A DNA stretch of 8,468 nt from Clostridia bacterium (GCA_017421905.1 JAFOHH010000214.1:1-8468); one strand, 5' to 3'. Positions 1 to 6,650 are shown, numbered from the stretch's first letter. The notes: generated by a model not told the origin, from the sequence alone. Made by a program: numbers and translations.

Positions 1-113
1 AGCTTGCCGAGCTTGGCGGATTTATTCCCTGTCCCGATCACCGCTTAATGCCGGGCAGTAAGTTCGAGCTGGTAAAATACTACGCCGAACAGGTGAAAAA
101 AATTAAATTGTAA
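1..113 (+). CDS. C-terminal end of a uroporphyrinogen decarboxylase (URO-D) family methyltransferase-like protein (5' end outside window)
   Basis: Only the last 36 complete codons are present, read from position 3 and stopping at TAA 111-113. The tail contains GGFIPCPDHRLMPGSKFELV followed by a short amphipathic end rich in Lys. The pattern 'GG-(F/Y)-IP-x-PDH-x(3)-P-x(5)-(E/N)' is the usual C-terminal signature of URO-D-fold proteins, the family that includes heme-pathway HemE and the MtaA/MtbA/CmuA-type methyl-corrinoid methyltransferases. The neighbouring corrinoid protein and corrinoid activase make a methyltransfer role far more likely than heme synthesis; that is inference. It lies convergent to the - strand regulator, and its transcript should end at the hairpin 131-158. 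The substrate cannot be told from this fragment. Confidence 0.75.
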   Translation, partial: LAELGGFIPCPDHRLMPGSKFELVKYYAEQVKKIKL

Positions 114-130
114 CCGAATACAATAAAGAA

Positions 131-158
131 AAAGGCTTCCGCTAGGAGGCCTTTTTTT
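131..158. terminator. Bidirectional rho-independent terminator between convergent genes
   Basis: A 9-bp stem (132-140 with 145-153, one G-T wobble) closes a 4-nt loop and runs into a T-run on + (152-158). On - the same hairpin is followed by TTTTTCTTTATT. It can therefore stop both the partial URO-D gene (+) and the AraC-type regulator (-), whose final stop is at 168-170. Confidence 0.85.
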
Positions 159-167
159 GTGATCGTT

Positions 168-1421
168 TTAACTCTGCCGATATTTAGCAGGGGTAATGCC
201 CACGTATTTTTTAAAGATTTTTACGAAGTAAGAGGCGTTTTTAAAGCCTATCCGAAAGGCCACTTCCTCGCTGGAAAGCCCCTCTTTTAACAGCGTTTTG
301 GCGTTTTCTATCCGCACGTGCGACAGCTAGTTGGTAAAGGTCGTTTTCATTTCGTCACGGCATAAATGGCTTAAATAATACGGGCTTACGAAAACGGCTT
401 TCGCGGCCTCTTCCAGGGATAAATTGCTGTTTTCGTAATGCTGATGAATAAAGGAAATAGCCATGGCTAGATGCTGGTTGGTTTGTTTTCCGCTCCGCGT
501 GCGGTAAACCACGTCTAAATATTCGTCCAAAACGGCAATGGTTTCCCTGCACAGGGTGGAAAAATCGGCGTTTTCCAATAGTAGGTTAGAAGAGCGTCTT
601 ACAATGCCGCTTAAATCTTTAATTTGCGCGCCTGCCTCTACCGCCGTGCGAGAAAAGGAGGCAATCAGCTCGTACAGCTTTGCCTGAATTATGGCAATTT
701 CGCCGCCGGCATACATAAAAATGCCCGTAAGCAGGTCGTTAATAATGGCTTTTGCGCCCGCGCGGTCGCCGAGATGCACGCAGGCAATTAGTTCCTTTTC
801 CCGTTCTACGGGGTATTTTTTTAGGGCGCTTTGCTCGCTGGCCAGCTGCATTTTATGCAACGCCTCCTCGCGCTCCTCGTGCAGCTTTTCCAGCTCGATG
901 CGGCGCGAAAGGTTTTTCTGCTCCTGAATAACCATATAGTTTACCATAACGGATAGCATATCGGCAAGCCCCGTCATATTTTCGCAGGAAACGCCCTTTA
1001 TGGTGGAAAGGTCGAAATTCGTTAAATCGATGCCCATCGTTTGGCAGGAGGCAAGAAATTCCTTTTCAAACAAATCGTCTTTATCCCAAAGGGCAACCGG
1101 CCCGCAGGAAATAAAGCCCACAACCGTGCTTTCTATCACCACGGGGGTAATGCACATAATCAGCTTGCAGGGCGTTTCGTAAATATACGGTCCGCCAAGT
1201 TCGGTTGCCTTTTTGCCCCCTGCAATAATTTTGTTGGAGCAGGAGGGGTTTTCGTTTGCTTGCGTGCAAATGCTGTTTGGGGCGCGCACGGCAAGGTTTT
1301 CCACGCCTTGGGTATCGTAAAGGGCAACGTCGATGCCGGCGGACTTATAAAAACTGTTAAACAGCTTTTTCAGTTCGCTGAAATTAAGGATGCGATGCAG
1401 TTTTTTTTCTTGTAAATTCAT
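168..1421 (-). CDS. PocR-domain AraC-family transcription regulator, interrupted by an in-frame amber codon
   Basis: From ATG 1421 the standard code gives 364 residues and then TAG at 329-327. The same frame continues for 52 codons to TAA 170-168, and that continuation is the missing half of the AraC domain (LSHVRIENAKTLL, FRIGFKNASYFVKIFKK, GITPAKYRQS). Residues about 10-165 resemble the PocR ligand-binding domain, with conserved Cys and a 'GFISCGPV' segment. PocR domains are predicted in the literature to sense small hydrocarbon-like ligands. Residues about 165-205 are a charged, probably coiled linker, and the HTH region starts near 315. The amber replaces the residue usually aromatic (Tyr/Trp) after 'F-x-x', so a one-base change from a Tyr codon is the simplest origin. 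It follows the activase gene by 15 nt, so is probably its last operon partner; its own Shine-Dalgarno is weak. Truncated, it would lose its second HTH. Nonsense mutation, readthrough and sequencing error are all possible. Confidence 0.85.
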
Positions 1422-1436
1422 AGCAATCTCATGTAC

Positions 1437-2858
1437 TTAAAAAAACATATTTTCGGCAAAGGCGTCTACAAAATCGGGGTCTTGGGAAAGGTCTATCGTC
1501 GTTGCGGCGGCGGCAATTTCTTCCGCGCGGCGTAGCGCCGCGGGGGAAAGCAAGCAGCGTTTTGCGCCTAGCCCTGCCGTATTTCCTACCGCTTCTATTT
1601 TATTTTTTAAGGCAGAAGGGAACAAGCCCACCTGCGTTCCGTTTTCTTTATCAACGTAATAGCCCATACCGCCGGCAACGTACAAAGCGTCTACCTCTTT
1701 GGCGGAGAGATTTGCGCGCGCAAGCAGAATTTCCATGCCGGAGCGCACCGCGCTTTTTGCTAGCTGAAATTTGCGCACGTCCTTTTGCGAAAGGTATACG
1801 CCGTTTGTCAAAACGTAGCGGTCGCCCTCTGTAAACGCGCCCGTTTCGTCTATCATTTCCTTGCGCAGCAGCATGGCAACGGCATCGATAAGTCCGGAGC
1901 CGCAAATGCCGTCTGCAGGTGCGCCGTTTACGGTAGAAAAGCCGTTTTCGTCAATGCGGCAAATTGCGCCGCTAACGCCGCCCTTTCCGCATTCGATATC
2001 CGCCCCCTCAAACGCAGGGCCTGCCGCAACGGAGGTGGCGTAAAGCTTTCCGCCATGAGAAAGCATAATTTCCCCGTTCGTTCCAAGGTCTATAAAAAGC
2101 GCCGTTTTTTCGCAAAGATCGGTAACGAGTGCGCCGCAAACCACGTCCGCCCCCACAAAGGAGGAAACGGAAGGCAGCAGCGTAATCGTACCAAGAAGGT
2201 CGCAAATAGCGTCGTCCGTTAGCGTTACCGTATGCAAAAACAAGGGGGTATAAGGCGCGTAGCCAAAGGAGGAAATATCCTTTTCGGCAAATAAGTGCAG
2301 CATTACGGTATTGCCCGCAATTACGGTTTTTTTCAGGCAAGAAAGATTCTGCTCTTGTAAAAAAGCTTGCGTTTCTTTTATAATGGCTTGGCGTACGGCG
2401 TTGGAAAGGGCTTGCACGCCGTTTTGCGTTGCGCTGACGATGCGGCTGATTACGTCCGCCCCAAAGGCTTGCTGGGGATTGAGGGAGGATGCCGTTTTTA
2501 CCGTTCGTCCCGTTTTTAGGTCGATAAAGTACAAGGCGAGCGTCGTCGTGCCGATATCCACGGCAAGTCCGTACCCTTCTTCGCTCGTTGCAATTTCCTC
2601 GCCGTCGGTAACAAGTCCGCTACCCGTTTGCAGGGAAAGCAAAACGCAGCAGGGTCTAGTAACGCTAGTTTTGCAGGCAAGCACCTCGCGCGCGTTGCCG
2701 TCCTCTACCAAGGTTACCTTGCATTTTCCGCATTTGCCGTTTCCGCCGCAGGGCGCGGAAATCGGAAACCCGTTTTGTTGTAAAACGGATAGTAGGTTTT
2801 CGCCCTCGCTACAAATAATCGGGGAGGCTATACCGTTTGCAATTACTTTAATTTCCAT
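1437..2858 (-). CDS. Corrinoid activation protein: [2Fe-2S] ferredoxin domain plus ASKHA domain (RACo-like, DUF4445 type)
   Basis: The product is 473 residues. The N-terminal domain (about 1-80) is a plant-type ferredoxin fold with Cys37, Cys43, Cys46 and Cys62 in the C-x5-C-x2-C-x15-C arrangement for one [2Fe-2S] cluster. The rest is an ASKHA ATPase-like module: phosphate motif VDIGTTT near 100-106, a second LFIDLGTNGEI segment in the middle, a CGSGLID loop, and an adenosine-type VAGGMGYYV near the C-terminus. Proteins of this build use ATP to drive electron transfer that reduces accidentally oxidised Co(II) corrinoid back to Co(I), keeping methyltransferases active. The protein is cytosolic and its expected partner is the corrinoid protein encoded just upstream (112 nt gap holding a terminator-like hairpin). 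It is somewhat shorter than the well-studied RACo, which has a longer linker and middle region. No good Shine-Dalgarno lies directly before ATG 2858; a GGGAGG about 28 nt upstream lies in a hairpin. Confidence 0.9.
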   Translation of the reverse strand: MEIKVIANGIASPIICSEGENLLSVLQQNGFPISAPCGGNGKCGKCKVTLVEDGNAREVLACKTSVTRPCCVLLSLQTGSGLVTDGEEIATSEEGYGLAVDIGTTTLALYFIDLKTGRTVKTASSLNPQQAFGADVISRIVSATQNGVQALSNAVRQAIIKETQAFLQEQNLSCLKKTVIAGNTVMLHLFAEKDISSFGYAPYTPLFLHTVTLTDDAICDLLGTITLLPSVSSFVGADVVCGALVTDLCEKTALFIDLGTNGEIMLSHGGKLYATSVAAGPAFEGADIECGKGGVSGAICRIDENGFSTVNGAPADGICGSGLIDAVAMLLRKEMIDETGAFTEGDRYVLTNGVYLSQKDVRKFQLAKSAVRSGMEILLARANLSAKEVDALYVAGGMGYYVDKENGTQVGLFPSALKNKIEAVGNTAGLGAKRCLLSPAALRRAEEIAAAATTIDLSQDPDFVDAFAENMFF

Positions 2859-2872
2859 AGTTTGCCTGCTTT

Positions 2873-2898
2873 GTAAAAGGGTTTTGCCTCCCTTTTAC
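2873..2898 (-). repeat. Perfect 9-bp inverted repeat in the leader of the corrinoid activase gene
   Basis: Positions 2873-2881 (GTAAAAGGG) and 2890-2898 (CCCTTTTAC) are perfect inverse copies around an 8-nt loop. In the - strand transcript the stem-loop contains GGGAGG, the only purine-rich ribosome-site candidate upstream of ATG 2858, with GGG in the stem and AGG in the loop. There is no T-run after it on -, so it is not a terminator. It may be a translational control or mRNA-processing/stability element; this is inferred from sequence only. Confidence 0.5.
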
Positions 2899-2911
2899 CA
2901 CTTGTTTTGTA

Positions 2912-2954
2912 GAATAGAAAATACGCCCACCTCGAAACACTCAAAGCGGGCGCA
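2912..2954 (-). terminator. Rho-independent terminator/attenuator between corrinoid protein and activase genes
   Basis: On the - strand a 14-bp stem including several G-U pairs (2954-2941 with 2935-2922) closes a 5-nt loop and is followed by TTTTCTATTCT. It begins 16 nt past the corrinoid protein stop. Placed inside the apparent operon, it would let most transcripts end after the corrinoid gene, with limited readthrough into the activase, as expected if the corrinoid carrier is needed in excess over its repair enzyme. Confidence 0.7.
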
Positions 2955-2970
2955 GAATTTATGCGGTTAA

Positions 2971-3603
2971 TTAGGAAACGAAGGCTTTAGCGCATTCCGC
3001 TGCCGAAGCCGCGTCGGGCGTGTAAGCATCCGCACCGATTTCATCGGCAAATTGTTGTGTAACGGGTGCGCCGCCAACCATAATCTTTACCTTGTCGCGC
3101 AGGCCTGCTGCAACGATGGCGTCGATAATATCCTTTTGGTACATCATCGTCGTCGTAAGGAGAGAGGAGAGGCAAACGATATCTGCATTGTGCTCGATAA
3201 TTGCCGCAACAACCTTTTCTGCGCTTACGTCTACGCCCAGGTCGATAACGGCAAAGCCCGTGCCTTCAATCATCATTTTAACGAGGTTTTTACCAATGTC
3301 GTGCAAGTCGCCCTTTACCGTGCAAATCAGCGCCGTACCAACGGGATCTACGCCGCTTGCCGCAAGAGCGGGCTTTAATACCTCAAGGGCTTTATTCATC
3401 GCGCGTGCCGCAATTAAAACCTCGGGCACGAAAACTTCGTTATTCTTAAACTTTTCGCCTACGACGGACATACCGGCAATCAAAGCGTTATTTAAAATGT
3501 CCTTTGCGGGCGTTCCGGTAGCAAGCGCTTCGGTAACGGCAGCGGTAAGGTCTTTTGCTTTGCCCTTTTGCAGTAAGGTAGCAAGTTCTTCAAAATTCGT
3601 CAT
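2971..3603 (-). CDS. B12-binding corrinoid protein (MtaC/MtbC/MttC-like methyl carrier)
   Basis: ATG 3603 gives a 210-residue protein, the usual size for stand-alone methyltransferase corrinoid proteins. Residues about 1-85 form the helical cap (B12-binding 2 / methionine synthase-like) domain. Residues about 88-210 form the Rossmann-type cobalamin-binding domain, with the signature GDLHDIGKNLV (Asp99, His101, Gly104); His101 is the expected lower axial ligand to cobalt. The later SSLLTTT and VGGAPVTQQFADEIGADAY segments contact the nucleotide tail in relatives. It shuttles methyl groups between a substrate methyltransferase and a second methyltransferase in the cytosol. The start was chosen because GGAGG lies at 3619-3615 and a promoter follows at 3667-3639. 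A longer upstream open frame to 3768 runs through that promoter and is unlike the family. It is divergent from the URO-D gene at 3825. Substrate (methanol, methylamine, methoxyaryl or other) cannot be read from this protein. Confidence 0.93.
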   Translation of the reverse strand: MTNFEELATLLQKGKAKDLTAAVTEALATGTPAKDILNNALIAGMSVVGEKFKNNEVFVPEVLIAARAMNKALEVLKPALAASGVDPVGTALICTVKGDLHDIGKNLVKMMIEGTGFAVIDLGVDVSAEKVVAAIIEHNADIVCLSSLLTTTMMYQKDIIDAIVAAGLRDKVKIMVGGAPVTQQFADEIGADAYTPDAASAAECAKAFVS

Positions 3604-3638
3604 AATAAGGAAATCCTCCAAATCATATTTATGTAAGT

Positions 3639-3667
3639 ATTGTAACACATCTTTTTTAGATTGTAAA
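3639..3667 (-). promoter_or_regulatory. Sigma-A-type promoter of the corrinoid protein operon
   Basis: On - the sequence reads TTTACA (3667-3662), a 17-nt spacer, then TACAAT (3644-3639), each one mismatch from consensus. The expected start site is near 3632, giving a short leader to ATG 3603 with GGAGG between. Confidence 0.75.
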
Positions 3668-3675
3668 GGCGCAAT

Positions 3676-3742
3676 TTGCGAAAAATAGGAAAAATCTTGC
3701 GAAAATAGAAAAAAAGAGCAAAAATTTACTCTAATTTCGCAA
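3676..3742. promoter_or_regulatory. Candidate activator operator: three copies of TTGCGAAA/TTTCGCAA between divergent promoters
   Basis: TTGCGAAA occurs at 3676-3683 and 3697-3704 (start-to-start 21 bp, two helical turns), and its exact inverse TTTCGCAA at 3735-3742. Each outer copy reads TTTCGCAA towards the promoter it flanks: 8 bp before the - strand -35 box and 9 bp before the + strand -35 box. Direct half-sites about 21 bp apart next to -35 are typical of AraC-family activators. Assignment to the PocR-AraC protein in this cluster is inference. The region is A-rich, which lowers confidence. Confidence 0.5.
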
Positions 3743-3751
3743 AAATAGCAA

Positions 3752-3780
3752 TTGCATTTTCTCTGCAAATATTGTATAAT
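3752..3780 (+). promoter_or_regulatory. Sigma-A-type promoter of the URO-D-family methyltransferase gene
   Basis: TTGCAT (3752-3757), a 17-nt spacer and a perfect TATAAT (3775-3780). The expected start near 3787 gives a leader of about 38 nt carrying AAGGAG at 3811-3816 ahead of ATG 3825. Confidence 0.8.
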
Positions 3781-3824
3781 AAAAACGAATATAGGCGCAG
3801 CAGGCGCTTTAAGGAGATTTTCCC

Positions 3825-4832
3825 ATGAACGTAAAACAATGGCTGGCGGAAAAAGCGAGCGAAAGGCAAAAAAAGAGTATGCCTATTTTGTCCTTCCCCG
3901 GCGTAGAGCTAATTGAAACGACGGTTGGCGCTCTGGTAAAAGATGCAGCCTTGCAAGCCAAGCTATTAAAAGCGGTTGCCGATCGCACGCCCTCGCTTGC
4001 CGCGGTAAGCCCTATGGACCTTTCGGTAGAAGCGGAATGCTTCGGCGCTCCCGTTTTGTTTGAAGAAGGGGAAATCCCCACCGTAACGGGCGCAGTGGTT
4101 ACCTCGATTGAAGAAGCGGAAAACCTCCGCGTTCCTTCGGTTGGAGAATGTCGCACGGGCGTTTGCATCGAGGGAATGAAGCTTGCCAAGCAGCAAATTA
4201 CCGACCGCCCCGTATTTGCGGGCGTTATCGGCAGTTATTCGCTTGCCGGCAGATTGCTCGACGTAACCGAAGCCCTCGTTTATTGCTATACCGACCCCGA
4301 TTTATTGCACGTCGTGCTGGAAAAAGCCACCGACTTTTTGGTGGAATATATCCGCGCCTTTAAAAACGCCGGACTGGACGGCGTTGTTATTGCAGAGCCG
4401 CTTGCAGGCCTCCTTTCTTTAGAGCTTGCCGAGGAGTTTTCCGAGCCCTATATCCGCCGCATCGTAGAAGAAGTGCAAAGCGACGATTTTATCGTTATCT
4501 ATCACAACTGCGGCGATACCGCTTTGCAAATTATGCCCTCCATTTTAAATACGGGAGCGGCGGCCTATCACTTCGGCAACGCCGTAAAAATGATAGACGT
4601 ATTAAAGGCTGTTCCCAGCAACTGTATCGTGATGGGCAATATCGACCCCGCAGGCGAGTTTAAAAACGGCACGCCCGAAAGTATCCGCGCGGCAACCCTT
4701 GCCCTTTTGGAGGAATGCGCATCCTATCCCAACTTCCTCATTTCCTCGGGCTGCGATATTCCGCCTCAAGCCAAGTGGGAAAACATCGATGCGTATTACG
4801 CCGCCATTGCAGAGTTTTACGCAGAAAAATAA
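3825..4832 (+). CDS. URO-D-family corrinoid methyltransferase (MtaA/MtbA-like)
   Basis: The product is 335 residues, the normal length of the family, with AAGGAG 8 nt before ATG. It is a URO-D TIM barrel. The zinc-site pattern of MtaA/MtbA-type methylcobamide methyltransferases is visible as His227-x-Cys229 (YHNCGD) and Cys310 (SSGCDIP). Other family motifs include VIAEPLAG (about 188-195), GNIDPAGEF (about 271-279), and the C-terminal IPPQAKWENIDAYY. Heme-pathway HemE lacks this His/Cys/Cys zinc set, so decarboxylation is unlikely. The role is to move a methyl group between the corrinoid protein and a thiol or other acceptor, or, as in some demethylation systems, between substrate and corrinoid. 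It is transcribed divergently from the corrinoid protein gene from a shared regulatory region and ends at a strong terminator. Together with the partial gene at 1-113, this makes two URO-D paralogues around one corrinoid module. Confidence 0.88.
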   Translation: MNVKQWLAEKASERQKKSMPILSFPGVELIETTVGALVKDAALQAKLLKAVADRTPSLAAVSPMDLSVEAECFGAPVLFEEGEIPTVTGAVVTSIEEAENLRVPSVGECRTGVCIEGMKLAKQQITDRPVFAGVIGSYSLAGRLLDVTEALVYCYTDPDLLHVVLEKATDFLVEYIRAFKNAGLDGVVIAEPLAGLLSLELAEEFSEPYIRRIVEEVQSDDFIVIYHNCGDTALQIMPSILNTGAAAYHFGNAVKMIDVLKAVPSNCIVMGNIDPAGEFKNGTPESIRAATLALLEECASYPNFLISSGCDIPPQAKWENIDAYYAAIAEFYAEK

Positions 4833-4870
4833 CGCTCTTAAATAAAAACCTTGCAAAAATTTGTTTTTTA

Positions 4871-4896
4871 CGTCGCCTAAAAGGCGGCGTTTTTTT
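4871..4896 (+). terminator. Rho-independent terminator of the URO-D methyltransferase gene
   Basis: A 7-bp GC-rich stem (4871-4877 with 4883-4889, one G-T pair), 5-nt loop and seven T residues (4890-4896), 38 nt past the stop. Confidence 0.88.
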
Positions 4897-5035
4897 GTTT
4901 TGAAAGAAAGGTGGTTTTTGTTGCAAAAGAAAGGACGCAAAAAGATCGGGTTTTTTGCAAAAAAGAAGGAAGGTGGTTTTCCTTCTTCAAAGGCAGAAAT
5001 TGCCGTTTTTGGCAGGAATCTCCTAGCGTTTTTAA
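4897..5035. other. Intergenic stretch with low-complexity inverted repeats, no supported gene
   Basis: AAGGTGGTTTT occurs twice (near 4908 and 4970). A 9-bp perfect inverted repeat (4963-4971 with 4979-4987) and a GCAAAAA/TTTTTGC pair (4937-4943 with 4952-4958) are present. A TTG-started 44-codon frame (4920-5052) exists but runs into the next gene's promoter, so I do not call it. No function is evident. Confidence 0.35.
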
Positions 5036-5065
5036 TTGACGGGATTACATAAAAGCCGCTATAAT
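5036..5065 (+). promoter_or_regulatory. Promoter of the NlpC/P60 lipoprotein gene, placed for a leaderless transcript
   Basis: TTGACG (5036-5041), 18-nt spacer, perfect TATAAT (5060-5065). The ATG at 5072 lies 7 nt beyond the last base of the -10 box, where transcription usually begins, and there is no Shine-Dalgarno between. Confidence 0.8.
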
Positions 5066-5071
5066 TGCGCT

Positions 5072-6028
5072 ATGAAAAAGTTTTTCCTCATTATTCTGTG
5101 TTGCATTGTTTTACTGGTTTTCGTTGCCTGTGGCGGCGAACGGGGCGGTGCGGAGCTTGGAGAAGATTTCGAGTACCCGCACCCCTCAAGCGGCGTAGCC
5201 CCTTCTCTTTCGGAGGGGGAAAATCCCACGGAAAGCGTTATACCTCCGCCCTCCTCCCCGAGCGAGGAGGGCGGCGCGCCTTCTCTTCCCACACCCTCCG
5301 TTTCTTTGCCTACGCCCAGCGTTGCGCCAACGGTTCGCCCCAGCGTTTCTCCCACCCCAAAGCCCACCGTAACCCCTTCCGCGCCTGCGGAAAAGGAAAA
5401 AATCTCTTACGTGCGGAGCAAAACGGACGGGCTGCGCGTGCGGTCAAAGGCAAAGACCTCCTCAAGCATTCTCGGCAGATTGAATAGCGGCGATATGGTC
5501 GTTTTTTTAGGAAAGGAAAACGGCTTTTACAAAACGTGGTATAAAGAAAAAGTCGGGTACGTCGCCGCTTCTTACTGCGATTTCTACGCAATAGAAAAAA
5601 CGTCGGAGCAGGTGGAACGCGCGCTGGATTTCGGCTATAAATTGCTGGGATACCCTTACGTTTGGGGCAGCGTGCGTTACCACGACGGCGACGGCGTGAA
5701 AAATGCCTCCTTTAAGGGGACGGAATTCGATTGCTCCGCCCTCGTGCAGTATATTTATTACGCCGCCTGCAAAATTAAGCTGGGCACGACCACGCGCGAG
5801 CAGGTAAAAAACGGAACTGCCGTAAAGCGCAGCAATTTGCGCCGCGGCGACCTATTGTTTTTTACCAATGCCGACCGCGCGCATCTTAGCGGTAACGAGC
5901 GCATCGGCCACGTGGCTCTTTATCTCGGCGATAATTACATATTGCACACCGCAAGCGATTACGCCGTAATCGAGCCCATTTCCAAGGCGCGCTGGAAGAA
6001 TTATATTACGGCGCGGCGCGTAGTTTAG
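5072..6028 (+). CDS. SH3-NlpC/P60 cell-wall hydrolase lipoprotein
   Basis: The product is 318 residues. Residues 1-19 are a lipoprotein signal (KK, a hydrophobic run, then VFVAC), with Cys20 as the lipidated residue; Phe at -3 is slightly unusual. Residues about 21-110 are a disordered Pro/Ser/Thr linker with LPTPSV-like repeats, suited to spanning the wall. Residues about 112-172 form a bacterial SH3 domain (LRVRSKAKTSSSILGRL ... GYVAASY). Residues about 180-318 are the NlpC/P60 peptidase, with catalytic Cys221 in FDCSALVQY, His280 in IGHVALYLG, and His292 as the likely third residue. It is expected to cut peptidoglycan stem peptides outside the membrane in growth or cell separation. An upstream TTG start at 5036 is rejected because it lies in the -35 box and adds a non-signal extension. 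The gene appears leaderless and ends in TAG. It stands alone, unrelated to its neighbours. Confidence 0.92.
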   Translation: MKKFFLIILCCIVLLVFVACGGERGGAELGEDFEYPHPSSGVAPSLSEGENPTESVIPPPSSPSEEGGAPSLPTPSVSLPTPSVAPTVRPSVSPTPKPTVTPSAPAEKEKISYVRSKTDGLRVRSKAKTSSSILGRLNSGDMVVFLGKENGFYKTWYKEKVGYVAASYCDFYAIEKTSEQVERALDFGYKLLGYPYVWGSVRYHDGDGVKNASFKGTEFDCSALVQYIYYAACKIKLGTTTREQVKNGTAVKRSNLRRGDLLFFTNADRAHLSGNERIGHVALYLGDNYILHTASDYAVIEPISKARWKNYITARRVV

Positions 6029-6105
6029 GTTTATCCGCTTTCAGTTTTTTTGCTTTTCCGCTTGCCGCATTTTCAAAAAAGAAGGTATCTTTTTTTCTAA
6101 AGGGG

Positions 6106-6134
6106 TTGAAAAAGCAAAAAAAATATGGTATGAT
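6106..6134 (+). promoter_or_regulatory. Promoter of the four-helix membrane protein gene
   Basis: TTGAAA (6106-6111), 17-nt spacer, TATGAT (6129-6134). AAGGAGG at 6153-6159 is 8 nt before ATG 6168. No convincing terminator separates this from the preceding lipoprotein gene; only an A/T-only hairpin lies near 6075-6097. Confidence 0.75.
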
Positions 6135-6167
6135 ACGATTACCCAAAAACTTAAGGAGGATGAAACT

Positions 6168-6650
6168 ATGGGAAAAAAGAAAGTAAGCAACGTAGGAAAG
6201 CTCCTTTCCCTCGTGGCACTCGTCGCAGGCGTCGCAGCATTTATTATGATGTTCCTCGATGCCATTAAAATTACTGTGGATCTCGGTATTGCAAAAAAAC
6301 GTTACCACCTACAAAGGTAGCGAGGTTGCGTTCGGCTTAAAGGACAAATCGGTAGTATGGAAGTAACCATTCTTAACTTTAACCTTATCGCACTCATTAC
6401 CTTTTTGCTTCCCCTTGCAGGCGGCGTTATTAGCTACTTATTCAAAAACAAGCTCTTTACGTTAATTGCCTTCCTTTGCTTTGTCGTTGGGGCAATCGCT
6501 TTGTTTGCGTTTGGTCCTATCTTTGCAATCGGCTTGGAAAACGAAATCAACCAAGAATACGTTTCTCTTGGCGCGGGCACGATTATCGCCGCTATTTTCT
6601 CGTTAATCGGTACGGCTTGCGTTGCAGGAAAAATATATCTTTCCAAATAA
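6168..6650 (+). pseudogene. Small four-helix membrane protein, reading frame broken by two compensating shifts
   Basis: A strong promoter and AAGGAGG precede ATG 6168. Frame A encodes MGKKKVSNVGKLLSLVALVA and the rest of a first membrane helix (about residues 11-33), then after an A7 tract (6293-6299) degrades to a TAG at 6318. The frame one base later reads a plausible extracytoplasmic stretch (NVTTYKGSEVAFGLKDKS) to a TAA at 6364-6366. Frame A then resumes and encodes three further helices (NLIALITFLLPLAGGVISYL; FTLIAFLCFVVGAIALFAF; AGTIIAAIFSLIGTACVAGK) to TAA 6648-6650. Dropping one A from the tract and adding one base between about 6340 and 6364 restores a continuous protein of about 160 residues. 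I do not recognise a function. Similar short four-helix proteins of unknown role occur in Clostridia. Sequencing indels or true decay fit equally; if the frame is taken literally only a 97-residue protein from ATG 6357 would be called. Confidence 0.7.

Noticed and set aside
327..329. Pyrrolysine or other reassignment of UAG as the explanation for the amber codon in the regulator
   Set aside because: The lipoprotein gene uses TAG as a sensible natural stop (6026-6028), the amber site is an aromatic position of a regulator and not a methylamine methyltransferase active site, and no pyl genes are in the window. Mutation or error is simpler.
2311..2970. A 219-codon open frame on + opposite the corrinoid activase
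   Set aside because: It is antisense to a well-supported gene, has no ribosome site and no recognisable domains; it is a shadow of GC-biased codon positions.
3604..3768. N-terminal extension of the corrinoid protein
   Set aside because: It would be translated through the promoter and operator region, is Phe/Cys-rich and unlike the family, and a GGAGG-backed ATG exists at 3603.
4920..5052. Small Lys-rich protein from TTG 4920
   Set aside because: AGGTGG lies suitably upstream, but the frame is composed of A/T-rich repeats, has no recognisable domain, and its end overlaps the next gene's promoter.
6293..6299. Programmed -1 frameshift at A AAA AAA
   Set aside because: A -1 slip leads into a short frame ending quickly. 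The plausible continuation needs the other frame and a second opposite shift, so a programmed event does not restore the protein.
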